Notes: generated by a model not told the origin, from the sequence alone. Counted from the stretch's first letter, positions 43,119 to 52,170 are shown. The stretch: 64,000 bases of DNA from Glutamicibacter arilaitensis Re117 (GCF_000197735.1 NC_014550.1:3100001-3164000), one strand, 5' to 3'. Translations and numbers: made by a program.

Positions 43119-44297
43119 ATGAAGACGCAGCAGGAGCTTGAGCCTTCAATAGGTTCAGTCCCGGATTCGGCTTTGCGCTTTGTAGGCTTCCTTTCCTTCT
43201 TTGACCGCTATGGCACTGCGCCGATGCTGGTCGCGCTCTCGCTGGGCACTTCGCTCAGTTTCGCCCAAGCGGTCCAGCTGATCGCTTCCTATGCCCTGTT
43301 CTATGCCATCGGCCAGCCGATCTGGGGCGTACTCAGTGATCGCTTCGGTCGCTTGGCGATATTGCGCGCCGCGCTTACCGGTGCAGGCCTCAGTGCAATT
43401 GCCAGTATCCTTTTCACCGGCTTCATCCCGCTGCTCATTGCCCGCTCGCTCACCGGACTCTTGTTCGGCGCATTGTACCCAACGCTGATGACGCTGCTGG
43501 GTGATACCCGTACCGGGGTGGAACGCGCGCGGGGCCTGTCTGACTTGCAGATCTATTCCTCGCTGGGCACCACCTTGGCAACACTGGCTTCTGGCGCGGT
43601 GGCGACCTATGTGGACTGGCGGCTGGTGTTCGCGCTTCCTGCATTCGGTTGCGCCGCGGCCTTGTTCTCCTTGCGGAAGGTCGCGGAGCCTGCGCATTCG
43701 CGTGCCAGGTTCAATTTCCGTGCCGCTGTACGTCCCATGAATTTGGCGCTCTACGCGATCGTCTTCCTCGAAGGCGGATTGCTGATGGGACCGCTGACCT
43801 ATATCGTTCCGGCTCTGCAAGAGTCGGGTGTCGAGATCGGCCTGGCCGGAGCGCTTGGCTGCGCTTTCGCCCTGGGCGTGATCCTCGGTGCACGCCTGAT
43901 GCGCAAGTTGGTGGCACGCTTTTCTCGAACCTGGCTCATTGGCGGTGGAGGCCTGCTGCTCAGCGTGGCATTCCTTCCCTCGGCGCTCTTCCCCTCCCCT
44001 GCCTCATACACCGTCACCGCATTTTTCCTGGGGGCCGCGAACGCGATCATGCACTCATCGATGCAGGGGTGGGCCACCGACATCTCCCCCGACGCGCGGG
44101 CTACTACCGTTTCCCTGTTCGTTTTCGCCCTTTTCGCGGGCGCTTCTGTAGCAACATACCTGACTGCAGATTTGGCGCAGCACGCTCAGTACGGACAGAT
44201 CTTCGGAATCGGTTTGGTACTTAGCTTTGCCCTCGTGCTGCTGGCAACTGGCACCCACGCATTGTGGCGGCGCAAGAATCCCCCAGCTTCGCTTTAG
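43119..44297 (+). CDS. MFS transporter (multidrug-type)
   Basis: A 392-residue, 12-span major facilitator. The motif GVLSDRFGRLAILRAALTGA follows span two, and ARSLTGLLFGALYPTLMTLL is a motif-C-like segment. It resembles drug-efflux or metabolite exporters, but the substrate is unknown. It is monocistronic. The 134-base upstream region from the lut terminator contains no recognised RNA element. Confidence 0.82.
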   Translation: MKTQQELEPSIGSVPDSALRFVGFLSFFDRYGTAPMLVALSLGTSLSFAQAVQLIASYALFYAIGQPIWGVLSDRFGRLAILRAALTGAGLSAIASILFTGFIPLLIARSLTGLLFGALYPTLMTLLGDTRTGVERARGLSDLQIYSSLGTTLATLASGAVATYVDWRLVFALPAFGCAAALFSLRKVAEPAHSRARFNFRAAVRPMNLALYAIVFLEGGLLMGPLTYIVPALQESGVEIGLAGALGCAFALGVILGARLMRKLVARFSRTWLIGGGGLLLSVAFLPSALFPSPASYTVTAFFLGAANAIMHSSMQGWATDISPDARATTVSLFVFALFAGASVATYLTADLAQHAQYGQIFGIGLVLSFALVLLATGTHALWRRKNPPASL

Positions 44298-44422
44298 GCC
44301 ACGGTATTTTTCAGCGTTCTAGCTTGCTGGCGCTTTTCCTGCTTATGGATCAGCCACGGTGCGAGAGAAGGTGGGAGAATACTATTTCAAGGGATTCACT
44401 CGTACTTTGAGAGCAGGCTGCC

Positions 44423-44869
44423 ATGACAACTCCGAATAATGAACCACGCAATCCTTACGCCACGGGTCAGCAAGGCCAAAATAGCCAGTATTCACAGTAT
44501 CCGCAGTACCAGGGCAATGCCCAGAATCAGGGATACCCGCAATACCAGCAGAGCCCTTACCAACACCATCAGCCCGGCTATCCGGGATACCCCGGCTATC
44601 CAGCAGGGCCGAACATGGCTGGAATCCAGATGGCCCAGACCTCTATGGTCTTGGGCATCCTCTCAATCTTCTTCATCGGCATCATTCTGGGCCCTCTGGC
44701 CATTGCCAAAGCGAACCGTGCCGAGCGCGAATTCAACACCCCTGCCACAGCAGGCAAGATTACTGGCTGGATTGGTCTGATCCTTGCTCTGGGCTGGGTC
44801 GCCTACGTTGCCTTCATGATCCTCGTAGTATTCAGCGTCCCAGCCGTCTCGACTCCCCAGGGTTTCTAG
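44423..44869 (+). CDS. DUF4190-type membrane protein with Gln/Tyr/Pro-rich N-terminus
   Basis: A 148-residue protein. Residues 1-70 are low in complexity, with QYSQYPQYQ and GYPGYPGYP repeats, and two membrane helices follow (SMVLGILSIFFIGIILGPLA and KITGWIGLILALGWVAYVAF) in the DUF4190 pattern. Such proteins are frequent in actinobacteria; the role is unknown, possibly at the cell envelope. Confidence 0.82.
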   Translation: MTTPNNEPRNPYATGQQGQNSQYSQYPQYQGNAQNQGYPQYQQSPYQHHQPGYPGYPGYPAGPNMAGIQMAQTSMVLGILSIFFIGIILGPLAIAKANRAEREFNTPATAGKITGWIGLILALGWVAYVAFMILVVFSVPAVSTPQGF

Positions 44870-44916
44870 TCCTTGAGCTATCTGGCTGTGCGGGCCATAT
44901 CCCAATCCCGCTTTAA

Positions 44917-44960
44917 CGGCAAAGCCTCCGGCTCGATTTCTCGAGTCGGAGGCTTTGCCG
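44917..44960. terminator. Bidirectional terminator before yceI
   Basis: A 14-bp stem CGGCAAAGCCTCCG with its complement, extended by CTCGA/TCGAG, between convergent genes. Confidence 0.88.
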
Positions 44961-45007
44961 GTATCGGCCCTTGCACCGTCATCCCCATGACGGCCTACGG
45001 GAAACTC

Positions 45008-45550
45008 TTACTCTGCAGTTGGCAGTACGAACGAAGCGTCGATTTCGATCTTGACCTTGTCGCTGACCAGAACGCCGCCGGCTTCCAGGGCAGCATTCCA
45101 GGTGATGCCGAATTCCTTGCGGGAGATGGTGGTCGAAGCGAAGAAGCCAACGCGGGTTGCGCCGAATGCGTCTACTGCTTCGCCGCCGAGCTCGGCTGCG
45201 AATTCAACTTCCTTGGACACGCCGCGGATGGTCAGATCGCCAACGAGAACGAAATCGCCTGCATCGCCCTTGACCGAGGTGGACTTGAAGGTCATGGTTG
45301 GGAACTGCTCGGCATTGAAGAAGTCTTCGCTCTTCAGGTGGCCGTCGCGGTTGGCGTCCTTGGTGTTGACCGATGCGATCTGGACGGTTGCCTCGACCGA
45401 GGAGTCAGCCAGGGTCTCGCCGGTGGTCAAGGTTGCGTCGAATTCGGTGAACGAGCCGCGGACCTTGGAGATGCCAGCGTGGCGAACCGAGAAGCCAATC
45501 TCGGAGTGCGATGCGTCGAGGTTCCAGGTTCCGGTGGTCAGTGCAGTCAT
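45008..45550 (-). CDS. YceI-family protein
   Basis: A 180-residue lipocalin-like YceI protein from ATG 45550 (AAAGGAA 8 bases upstream). Conserved are TGTWNLDASHSEIGFSVRHA, ADSSVEATVQIASVNTKDAN, RDGHLKSEDFFNAEQFPTMT and LTIRGVSKEVEF. There is no signal peptide, as in other actinobacterial members. YceI binds isoprenoid-type lipids in known structures. Its promoter shares a MarR-type box with the dioxygenase at 30 kb, suggesting joint induction. Confidence 0.92.
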   Translation of the reverse strand: MTALTTGTWNLDASHSEIGFSVRHAGISKVRGSFTEFDATLTTGETLADSSVEATVQIASVNTKDANRDGHLKSEDFFNAEQFPTMTFKSTSVKGDAGDFVLVGDLTIRGVSKEVEFAAELGGEAVDAFGATRVGFFASTTISRKEFGITWNAALEAGGVLVSDKVKIEIDASFVLPTAE

Positions 45551-45581
45551 GTCTGATTCCTTTCGTCGCGCCATCATGTAG

Positions 45582-45640
45582 TTGACGCCTCAATTTGTTT
45601 TGCTGATACCAGTATGACACTAATGAAGTTGAAGCGTCAA
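45582..45640 (-). promoter_or_regulatory. yceI promoter with two MarR-type boxes
   Basis: Box 1 is TTGAAGCGTCAA (45629-45640) and carries the -35 hexamer (TTGACG on the minus strand); the -10-like CATACT is at 45611-45616 after 18 bp. Box 2, TTGACGCCTCAA (45582-45593), lies in the leader, giving an inverted repeat of 12 of 13 bases over the 60-bp region. Confidence 0.72.
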
Positions 45641-45769
45641 CCACTTAGTTCAAAAAACTTTCATTTCCGTCAGCAGAAACTCAACTTTCGTCCCTGACTA
45701 GTGTGAATTGAAAGAAAAATATTCTCATTCTCCCCTTTACTCTGTTGCATTCATGGCTAGACTGAGGCC

Positions 45770-45928
45770 ATGAGCGCAAATATCTCCGACCCCGACCATG
45801 CCCGCGAAGAAGCCGATCTATCTGCAGAGCTAGAGGAAGTTTGGCAGGAAGAATCCATTACCACCGCTGTCACGACCGAAATCGCCGATGAAGTCGATGG
45901 CGAGCTCGGCACCCGTGAGCAGCACTAA
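45770..45928 (+). CDS. Small acidic hypothetical protein
   Basis: A 52-residue open frame (MSANISDPDHAREEADLSAE ... DGELGTREQH), strongly acidic. A -35-like TTTACT (45736-45741) and a -10-like TAGACT (45758-45763) place the transcription start near the ATG, so translation may be leaderless; there is no good ribosome site. Codon use and composition look coding. No family was recognised. Confidence 0.5.
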   Translation: MSANISDPDHAREEADLSAELEEVWQEESITTAVTTEIADEVDGELGTREQH

Positions 45929-46013
45929 GTTCATGCTTTCTACCTGTCTCCATCCTGCAACCAAAATCAGTGAGGCGACACCAATCTCCCGTGAATCCTC
46001 GGCAACATTAAAC

Positions 46014-46050
46014 TAGATCCCCGGCATCGGATTGAAGCCGGGGATCTAGT
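46014..46050 (-). terminator. Terminator of the osmoprotectant operon
   Basis: A perfect 13-bp stem CTAGATCCCCGGC with its complement; on the minus strand it is followed by TTTAATG, 31 bases past the stop of the binding-protein gene. Confidence 0.82.
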
Positions 46051-46080
46051 ACTTGGTGCGTTGAATTATCAGCCTCCACC

Positions 46081-47058
46081 TTAAGGTTCAGAGATCAGCC
46101 CCTGGTCGATCATCCATTCGAAGGCCACATCGGCTGGTTCGCGTCCAACAACGTCCACCTGGTAGTTCAAGTCCATCAGAACCTGATCGGTGAGCAATGG
46201 TGCGATCTGCCCCATCACCTGCTGAACTTCCGGGTGCTTTTCCAAGAACTCGCTGTTGAATGCCGGAGCCGCGTTGTAGCTCGGGAAATACTTGCGGTCA
46301 TCTTCCAAGACGGTCAAGTTCAATGCCTTGATACGTCCGTCGGTGGTGAAGACTTCGCCGAAGTTGCAGGCTCCATTGGCCGTAGCCTGGTAAATCGCGC
46401 CCACATCGTACAGACCGATATTGTCCTCAGGAACTTCCGAGCCACGTTCAATGCCGTAGTGTTCCAGCATTGGAGTCAGCCCATCACGACGCGAGTTGAA
46501 CTCCGGGTCCACACAGAACGTCAGTTCATCGGATTCAAGCTCCTGAAGTTCAGAAAGCTTGGCAATTCCAAGTCGCTTGGTGGTTTCTTCGTTCATCGCC
46601 AAGGCATAGGTATTGTTCAACGGCGCTGGTTTTCCCCAGGTAATGCCGTTGGCAACATCTTCATCATGTACCACCTGCCACTGTTCCTGTTCACCGACCA
46701 CCGGCTTTTCATGCCCAAGATAGGTCAGCCACGCGGTACCGGTATATTCCCAAAGCACGCTCGCATCACCAGCAAGCAAGAGCTGGCGGGCCGGCTGGGA
46801 ACCAGGCACATTGGTCAGGTCGGTGACGTCATATCCAGCGGCCTTGAGCGCGATCACGGTGATCTTGCCCAGCAGCAACTGCTCGGTAAAGGCCTTGGAC
46901 GTCACGGTCACAGTGGTTTCTTCAGGGTTCTCGACCAAAGGTTTGATATCGGCCGGTCCAGCTTTGGGCACCGTACCGGTCGAAGGGCTCAGTCCACAGC
47001 CGGTCAGGCCAACCAGCCCAGCGGCGAGTAATGCGGCGAATTTCAGTTTGCGGTTCAC
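46081..47058 (-). CDS. Osmoprotectant ABC substrate-binding lipoprotein (OpuCC-like)
   Basis: A 325-residue lipoprotein. The signal peptide ends at Cys21 (LVGLTGCGLS). The OpuAC domain is clear: TVTVTSKAFTEQLLLGKITV, LLLAGDASVLWEYTGTAWLT and YNAAPAFNSEFLEKHPEVQQ. It binds glycine betaine, choline or related compounds for the importer. It is the last gene of the four-gene operon, overlapping the permease gene by 4 bases. Confidence 0.9.
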   Translation of the reverse strand: MNRKLKFAALLAAGLVGLTGCGLSPSTGTVPKAGPADIKPLVENPEETTVTVTSKAFTEQLLLGKITVIALKAAGYDVTDLTNVPGSQPARQLLLAGDASVLWEYTGTAWLTYLGHEKPVVGEQEQWQVVHDEDVANGITWGKPAPLNNTYALAMNEETTKRLGIAKLSELQELESDELTFCVDPEFNSRRDGLTPMLEHYGIERGSEVPEDNIGLYDVGAIYQATANGACNFGEVFTTDGRIKALNLTVLEDDRKYFPSYNAAPAFNSEFLEKHPEVQQVMGQIAPLLTDQVLMDLNYQVDVVGREPADVAFEWMIDQGLISEP

Positions 47059-47783
47059 GAAAGTCCTCTCGGTCGAGCCACCTGTTCAACGACGCGGCCA
47101 AGCCAGTCAATCGTCAAAGCCAGAAGGGCCACAAGCAACGAGCCAGCAATCAGCACCACGTTCAGGTTCAGGTTCACGCCCGTGGTGATCAAGATGCCCA
47201 GCCCGCCGCCATTGATGAAAGTTGCCAGCGTTGCGGTACCGACCAGCAGTACCAAGGCCGTGCGGATACCTGAAAGCATCACGGGGACAGCCAAAGGCAG
47301 CTCAATCTTCACCAGTACAGCCATTTGGCTCATGCCGATTCCACGCCCGGCTTCCACCAAGCGTTCATCAACCTGTTGCAGGCCCACGATGGTGTTGGAA
47401 AGCACCGGAAGGATCGCGTAGATCACCAGGGACACAATGGCAGTCTTTGCACCGAAGCCCAACCAGAATGCCAAAAGCACGATCACGCCAATGGCAGGTG
47501 CGGCCTGTCCGAAGTTCGCGATAGCGCGCACCGCAGGGGCCGCCTTGCGCAACCCTGGACGGGTCAGCAATACGCCGAGGGGAATGGCAATCAGCAACAC
47601 GATCAGCGCTGAGACAACGGTCAGCTGCAGATGCTCAAGGGCATAACCCCAAATCGTCCCCGGATCCAGCGTTTGTCGTTCCGTTTCGGTGAGGTCCGCT
47701 GTCACCAGCCACCCCACCAATATGGCAAAAGCAGCTGCGATTCCGGCTATTTGCCAAATCAAGCTGCGAGTTTCGGACCTCAT
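47055..47783 (-). CDS. Osmoprotectant ABC transporter permease
   Basis: A 242-residue membrane protein with about six spans and the binding-protein-dependent permease loop (EAGRGIGMSQMAVLVKIELPLAV). It pairs with the other permease of the operon. It overlaps both neighbours by 4 bases. It is of the OpuCB/OpuCD type. Confidence 0.9.
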   Translation of the reverse strand: MRSETRSLIWQIAGIAAAFAILVGWLVTADLTETERQTLDPGTIWGYALEHLQLTVVSALIVLLIAIPLGVLLTRPGLRKAAPAVRAIANFGQAAPAIGVIVLLAFWLGFGAKTAIVSLVIYAILPVLSNTIVGLQQVDERLVEAGRGIGMSQMAVLVKIELPLAVPVMLSGIRTALVLLVGTATLATFINGGGLGILITTGVNLNLNVVLIAGSLLVALLALTIDWLGRVVEQVARPRGLS

Positions 47784-49042
47784 GCAGATTCACCACCCTG
47801 CGCGGCGGCCGAGCTATCGATATCCACGACATTGATAGCTCCTGAGTTCAAGCCCACCGGAGCCTCATGTTCGGCATCCGCGGAGTTATTCGCTGCAGCG
47901 ATCGCTTCCATCACGGTCTGGACGGTGATGATACCGGTAAGCACATCACGGCGCCCGGTAACCAGGGCCGATTCAGAGCTGGAGACCAGCATGGTGTCCA
48001 ACGCATCGTTCAAGGTCGCCTGTTCGCCAACTACCGGCATATTTTCATCGTAAGTGCCCTCGATGATCTGTGCCCGCGAAAGCTGGCGGCGGTCCATCCG
48101 GCGCAGCGGACGTCCACGTGAATCAAGCACCACGGCATATTTGCGTCCCGCACCCTGAAGCTGCGAGAGCACCTCCGAAGCATTCTTGCCCGGAGTCGTG
48201 GTCAGCGCTTCCTCTAGTTCTACTTCGTTCACACGTGAAAGCGACAGCTGCTTGAGCCCTGCGCCTGAGCCAATGAAGTTCTCCACGAACTCGCTGGCCG
48301 GATTAGCCAGGATTCGCTCTGGGGAATCATACTGTTCCAATTGCGCACCCTCGTTGAAGATCGCGATCCAATCCCCCAGCTTCACCGCTTCATCGAAGTC
48401 GTGGGTCACGCACACGATCGTCTTTTGAACTTCAGTCTGGATATTCAGCAATTCATCTTGCAGTCGCTGGCGCGTAATCGGGTCAACGGCACCGAAAGGC
48501 TCATCCATCAGCAAGACAGGAGGATCGGCAGCCAAAGCACGGGCCACACCCACACGTTGCTGCTGCCCACCGGAGAGTTCCTTGGGGAACCGGTCGCGGT
48601 AAAGTTCTGGATCCAAGGACACCAGCTCAAGCAGCTCATCTACTCGAGCGGCGATCTTTTCCTTCGACCAGCCCAGCATCTTTGGAACCATTCCGATGTT
48701 GGTTGCCACGGTCATATGCGGGAACAGGCCACCGGCCTGGATCACGTAGCCGATACGGCGGCGCAATTCATCGCCGTTCATGCCGGTCACGTCTTCTCCG
48801 TCGATGACGATCTTGCCGCTGCTCGGCTCGATCAGACGGTTGATCATCTTCAGCGTCGTTGTCTTGCCGCAACCCGAAGGCCCGACGAACATCACGATGG
48901 AACCGGCGGGGATCTCCAGAGTCAGGCCACCCACGGCCGATTTCTTCTGCCCTGGGTAGGTCTTTGTTACCTCTTCGAGCATGATCGAAGCGCCGGTGAC
49001 GTTTTCGGCCACGGTATTTTCAGAAATCTTGTTATCAGACAC
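47780..49042 (-). CDS. Osmoprotectant ABC ATPase with CBS domains (OpuCA-like)
   Basis: A 420-residue ATPase. Walker A GPSGCGKTT is at about residue 54, the signature LSGGQQQRVG at about 150 and Walker B VLLMDEPFGAVD at about 170. Two CBS repeats occupy residues ~275-390 (VVLDSRGRPLRRMDRRQL and ALVTGRRDVLTGIITVQTVM); in OpuA/OpuC these sense ionic strength. It overlaps the upstream permease gene by 8 bases. Confidence 0.93.
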   Translation of the reverse strand: MSDNKISENTVAENVTGASIMLEEVTKTYPGQKKSAVGGLTLEIPAGSIVMFVGPSGCGKTTTLKMINRLIEPSSGKIVIDGEDVTGMNGDELRRRIGYVIQAGGLFPHMTVATNIGMVPKMLGWSKEKIAARVDELLELVSLDPELYRDRFPKELSGGQQQRVGVARALAADPPVLLMDEPFGAVDPITRQRLQDELLNIQTEVQKTIVCVTHDFDEAVKLGDWIAIFNEGAQLEQYDSPERILANPASEFVENFIGSGAGLKQLSLSRVNEVELEEALTTTPGKNASEVLSQLQGAGRKYAVVLDSRGRPLRRMDRRQLSRAQIIEGTYDENMPVVGEQATLNDALDTMLVSSSESALVTGRRDVLTGIITVQTVMEAIAAANNSADAEHEAPVGLNSGAINVVDIDSSAAAQGGESA

Positions 49043-49676
49043 GGATACCTCGCGGGGTAGTCAGTCGGCCAACGCCGAGCAAAATCAGGTCAAGGATGAG
49101 CGCTAGGATGACGACGCCAACGACGCCGGTAATCACGGAATTCAGGGAATTTGCGCCGCCAAGGCGCGAGAGCCCTTGGAAAATGAATCCGCCAAGGCCT
49201 GGGCCCAGTGCATAAGAGACTACGGCGGCAACGCCCATTACCATCTGGGCTGAAATTCGCACGCCGGTCAGGATTACCGGCCAAGCAATGGGAATTTCTA
49301 CCGATATCAGCGTCTTCATCCGGCTCATGCCGATACCGCGCGCTGATTCGATAATGGTTGGTTCGATATTGTTCAGCCCTACGATCGCGTTGCGCAAGAT
49401 CGGCAGGGCCGCGAAGAACGTCACCACGATGACTGCTGGCGTGACGCCAAAGCCCACCGGGACAATAAGCAAACCGATCAAGGCAAAGGATGGAATGGTT
49501 AGGCCGATGGCGCTGATGCCGTTAGCCAATCCCGATAAAGACTTATTGCGGTATACCAATACGGCAATAAGCACAGAAATAATTGTCGCTAGAATCAAGC
49601 ACTGCGCAACAAGCGAGAAGTGCTGCCACGAGGCGAAGAGGATATGGCGAGATCGCTCGCCAAAAAAGTCACCCAC
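49035..49676 (-). CDS. Osmoprotectant ABC transporter permease, first gene of operon
   Basis: A 213-residue membrane protein from GTG 49676. The permease EAA-like loop is ESARGIGMSRMKTLISVEIPI. It closely resembles the other permease and belongs to the OpuCB/OpuCD class. The operon order is permease, ATPase, permease, binding protein. The ribosome site is weak. A small IR (TGGTCTTTCAGACCG at 49727-49741) lies about 50 bases upstream, but it is not the lactate box. Confidence 0.9.
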   Translation of the reverse strand: MGDFFGERSRHILFASWQHFSLVAQCLILATIISVLIAVLVYRNKSLSGLANGISAIGLTIPSFALIGLLIVPVGFGVTPAVIVVTFFAALPILRNAIVGLNNIEPTIIESARGIGMSRMKTLISVEIPIAWPVILTGVRISAQMVMGVAAVVSYALGPGLGGFIFQGLSRLGGANSLNSVITGVVGVVILALILDLILLGVGRLTTPRGIRV

Positions 49677-49807
49677 ATTAAAACCTACTTCACTTTAGTT
49701 TCGTATACAGATCAATAATTTACATCTGGTCTTTCAGACCGGAGCATGCCATGAGTTTAGCCGTGTCCACGAGCCTTGGCCATGTTGACAGCGTCGCGTA
49801 TGACAGT

Positions 49808-49827
49808 GATTCGGCCCTAGCCGAATC
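49808..49827. repeat. Small perfect inverted repeat
   Basis: GATTCGGC and GCCGAATC around a CCTA loop, in the 219-bp divergent region between the osmoprotectant operon and the FAH gene. It may be an operator or a hairpin; there is no T-run. Confidence 0.4.
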
Positions 49828-49895
49828 AGCAGGTGCTGTATATCCGAGTACGCAATATGGTGCACTTTCAGCAAGAAATGTAGTGAGATAGAGTC

Positions 49896-50753
49896 ATGAA
49901 ACTTGCCACGCTCCGCCTCGCCAGCGAACCCGGCCATACCACTGCAGCTGTCATTGAAGATGGCCGCGCCTATTACCTGGACAATCTGGATACGGTGCAG
50001 CGCTTCCTGCGCCTGGATGACTCCAACCAGCAGGAAGTGATTGCTCGCGCTTTGGTGGGTGATTCCATCGCCGAGGGTGAAGCAGACTATGCGCCGCTGA
50101 TTCCGAAGCCGGAGAAAATCTATTGCGTCGGGCTGAACTACAAGACCCATGCGGCTGAGGTCGGCGAAGAGCTGCCCAAGTACCCGACGATATTCGCAAA
50201 GTTCGCTTCCACGCTTTGCGGCGCCAACGACAGCATTGAAATTCCCGTAGAAGACCACAGGGTGGACTACGAAGCCGAGTTGGCAATCATCATCGGTAAG
50301 CCGGGCCGCCGCATCTCCCAAGAAGATGCCGCCTCGCATATTGCCGGCTACGCCGTCTCAAGTGATGTGTCCATGCGCGGATATCAAGGCCGCACCCAAG
50401 AATGGCTTCAAGGCAAGATCTGGGATCGCTCCACTCCCTTGGGCCCTTGGCTCGTCACCGCCGACGAACTGGATCCGGCGGCCCGGATTACCAGTACGGT
50501 CAATGGCACCGTGGTGCAGGATGAGAAGATCGACGACCTGATTTTCTCGGCCGCCGAGCTGGTTTCCTACCTTTCGACGTTCAACGAGCTGCAGCCAGGC
50601 GACGTCATCCTGACCGGCACGCCTTCAGGTGTCGCCTTGGGCCGCCGCGACGAAAATGGACGCCATCCCTGGCTCAAGCATGGCGATGTGCTTGAAACCT
50701 CGATCGAAGGCCTGGGTACGTCAACGGTCACTTTCCACGCACCGCAGAACTGA
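49896..50753 (+). CDS. Fumarylacetoacetate hydrolase family protein
   Basis: A 285-residue FAH-fold enzyme. Metal-site segments are GLNYKTHAAEVGEE (His, Glu), VDYEAELAIIIGKPG (Glu) and VSSDVSMRGYQGRTQEW (Asp); the C-terminal TGTPSGVALGR is typical. The subgroup acts as acylpyruvase or oxaloacetate decarboxylase, or as 2-hydroxyhepta-diene-dioate isomerase in meta-cleavage pathways; the sequence does not decide. It is monocistronic. A link with the broken aromatic genes at 5-8 kb is speculative. Confidence 0.85.
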   Translation: MKLATLRLASEPGHTTAAVIEDGRAYYLDNLDTVQRFLRLDDSNQQEVIARALVGDSIAEGEADYAPLIPKPEKIYCVGLNYKTHAAEVGEELPKYPTIFAKFASTLCGANDSIEIPVEDHRVDYEAELAIIIGKPGRRISQEDAASHIAGYAVSSDVSMRGYQGRTQEWLQGKIWDRSTPLGPWLVTADELDPAARITSTVNGTVVQDEKIDDLIFSAAELVSYLSTFNELQPGDVILTGTPSGVALGRRDENGRHPWLKHGDVLETSIEGLGTSTVTFHAPQN

Positions 50754-50833
50754 TTCCCTTGCTCCCTCCTGGGCCTGCCCGCAACTGCGGGCGGGCCCCG
50801 GGCGCTTTAAGCCACCCTTTCCCTTTTTGCTAT

Positions 50834-50854
50834 TGAGACCCATTCTCATATAAA
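50834..50854 (+). promoter_or_regulatory. Zur-like box and -10 of the MRF/rpmJ operon
   Basis: A perfect 5-5-5 inverted repeat TGAGACCCATTCTCA (50834-50848) directly abuts a -10 element TATAAA (50849-50854). Its ATTGAGA...TCTCAT form is similar to actinobacterial Zur sites, and zinc control is expected from the gene content. Confidence 0.65.
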
Positions 50855-50863
50855 TTGGACATT

Positions 50864-51925
50864 GTGAATCTTATCGTCCTCTCCGCACTTGATACTTCCA
50901 GCCGCGACTCCGGCATGGAGCACCTGCGCCGTCACCATCGTGATGCGATCACCCTGCGCTACGACTTCGGCGACGGCAACCGGCTGGTTCGAGATGTTGC
51001 CGGTTCAGCAGCCACCGAGCATGCCGAAGCAGCCCTGGAACATCCGTGCATCGGCTGCGCCACGAAATACGAAATCCTGCCGACCATCCAACGCCTCGCG
51101 CCGGCAGACTCCGAGACCACCATGATCTTGGGATTGCCAGCGACATGGCCTAGTGGACGGTTGCTGGAGATGCTGGGCAACAAGCTCGAACCGCTGAACA
51201 TCCAGATCAGCAGCATCACCTTGGCGCTGGACCCCATCGAGCTGGAAAACCAGATGTGGGACCGGCATACCCTGTGGGAGTCGGGATTCAACGCCATGGA
51301 ACACGACGAAAGAACCTCAGGCGAGTTCTTCTTCACCGAACTAATGCAGGCAGATACCCTCGTTCCGGTCGAAGGGCTGGAAACCCAACTGCTTGAAAGC
51401 GCCGCAAGTCCACGACGCGCTGGCGGCTCCGACTTCACGGCAGGCGTAGAACTGGCCCGGCAAATGGCACCGCATGCCCAAATCTGCGTGCACGATGAGG
51501 AACCCGGTTCTTTCCATCCCGCCGCAGCACGCCGACGCACCCAGGCAGGGCATCTGCCTCGGATAACGGCAGCTGCCGGCAATGCCCCGATCCGACTGCT
51601 GGCCGAAAGGCCCCTTCATCCCGAGCGCTTCCGCGAAGCGCTGCCTTCGCTGGCCGAATCCTGCACCTGCATCCGCGGGGTGCTCTGGGTCTCGAGCACC
51701 TTGAGCGAACGCGTGGCCATCGGCGGGGCTGGCCCACGCGTCTGGATGGAAAACACTGGCGCCTGGGATTCGCATATCGCCGTCTCTGAACTACTGCTCT
51801 ACGGATCCGAGCACGAAGCTTCGCAGATTGAGACGGTCTTCGAGCAATGCCAGGTCACCGAAGAAGAACTCAAGGACCTGTTCAGCTCCGCACATCATGA
51901 AGGAGGTGAATGGCATGAAAGTTAG
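50864..51925 (+). CDS. CobW-like, MRF-type ribosome hibernation recruiting protein
   Basis: A 353-residue protein of the COG0523/CobW relatives. The usual P-loop is absent ([20 protein letters not shown] in its place) and the metal motif is reduced to [10 protein letters not shown] (Cys62, Cys65). This agrees with the mycobacterial MRF proteins, which recruit hibernation factor to ribosomes under zinc starvation. GTG 50864 lies about 9 bases after the -10 element and is probably leaderless; TTG 50855 is the alternative. Its end overlaps rpmJ, and a Zur-like box is upstream. Confidence 0.75.
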   Translation: MNLIVLSALDTSSRDSGMEHLRRHHRDAITLRYDFGDGNRLVRDVAGSAATEHAEAALEHPCIGCATKYEILPTIQRLAPADSETTMILGLPATWPSGRLLEMLGNKLEPLNIQISSITLALDPIELENQMWDRHTLWESGFNAMEHDERTSGEFFFTELMQADTLVPVEGLETQLLESAASPRRAGGSDFTAGVELARQMAPHAQICVHDEEPGSFHPAAARRRTQAGHLPRITAAAGNAPIRLLAERPLHPERFREALPSLAESCTCIRGVLWVSSTLSERVAIGGAGPRVWMENTGAWDSHIAVSELLLYGSEHEASQIETVFEQCQVTEEELKDLFSSAHHEGGEWHES

Positions 51926-52037
51926 GAATTCCATCCGCGCATTGAAGAAGGCGCCCGGCTCCCAGGTGGTCAGACGACGAGGTCGCGTCTTCGTGATCAA
52001 CAAGCAAAATCCGCGCATGAAAGCGCGGCAGGGCTGA
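51915..52037 (+). CDS. rpmJ: Ribosomal protein L36, cysteine-free (zinc-independent) paralogue
   Basis: A 40-residue L36: [20 protein letters not shown], then [20 protein letters not shown]. The four zinc ligands (C/H) of normal L36 are absent, so this is the C-minus type used under zinc limitation. AAGGAGG with a downstream ATG gives strong translation, and the gene overlaps the MRF-like gene by 11 bases. Confidence 0.93.
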   Translation: MKVRNSIRALKKAPGSQVVRRRGRVFVINKQNPRMKARQG

Positions 52038-52047
52038 AGCCCGGAAA

Positions 52048-52081
52048 TTGCCGGCGTCCACTTCGGTGGATGCCGGCAATG
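52048..52081 (+). terminator. Terminator of the MRF/rpmJ operon
   Basis: A 15-bp stem ATTGCCGGCGTCCAC with its complement (one G-U) and a TTCG loop, 10 bases after rpmJ. Confidence 0.82.
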
Positions 52082-52170
52082 CAGCAGCCAGCCCGAACCC
52101 TTGGCCTTTTCGTGAAATTAAGTTAACGAACCGGACATGGCATCGTCCAGCGCGCTTTGTGACACGGCTC

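Noticed and set aside
49727..49741. TGGTCTTTCAGACCG inverted repeat upstream of the osmoprotectant operon, at first sight a lactate-regulator box
   Set aside because: The arms are spaced differently from TGGTCNGACCA and the terminal A is missing; the operon has no link to lactate.
50864..51925. MRF-like gene as a pseudogene because the GTPase P-loop is missing
   Set aside because: The frame is intact, and MRF-type proteins as I recall them lack a canonical P-loop; it is coupled to a good rpmJ.
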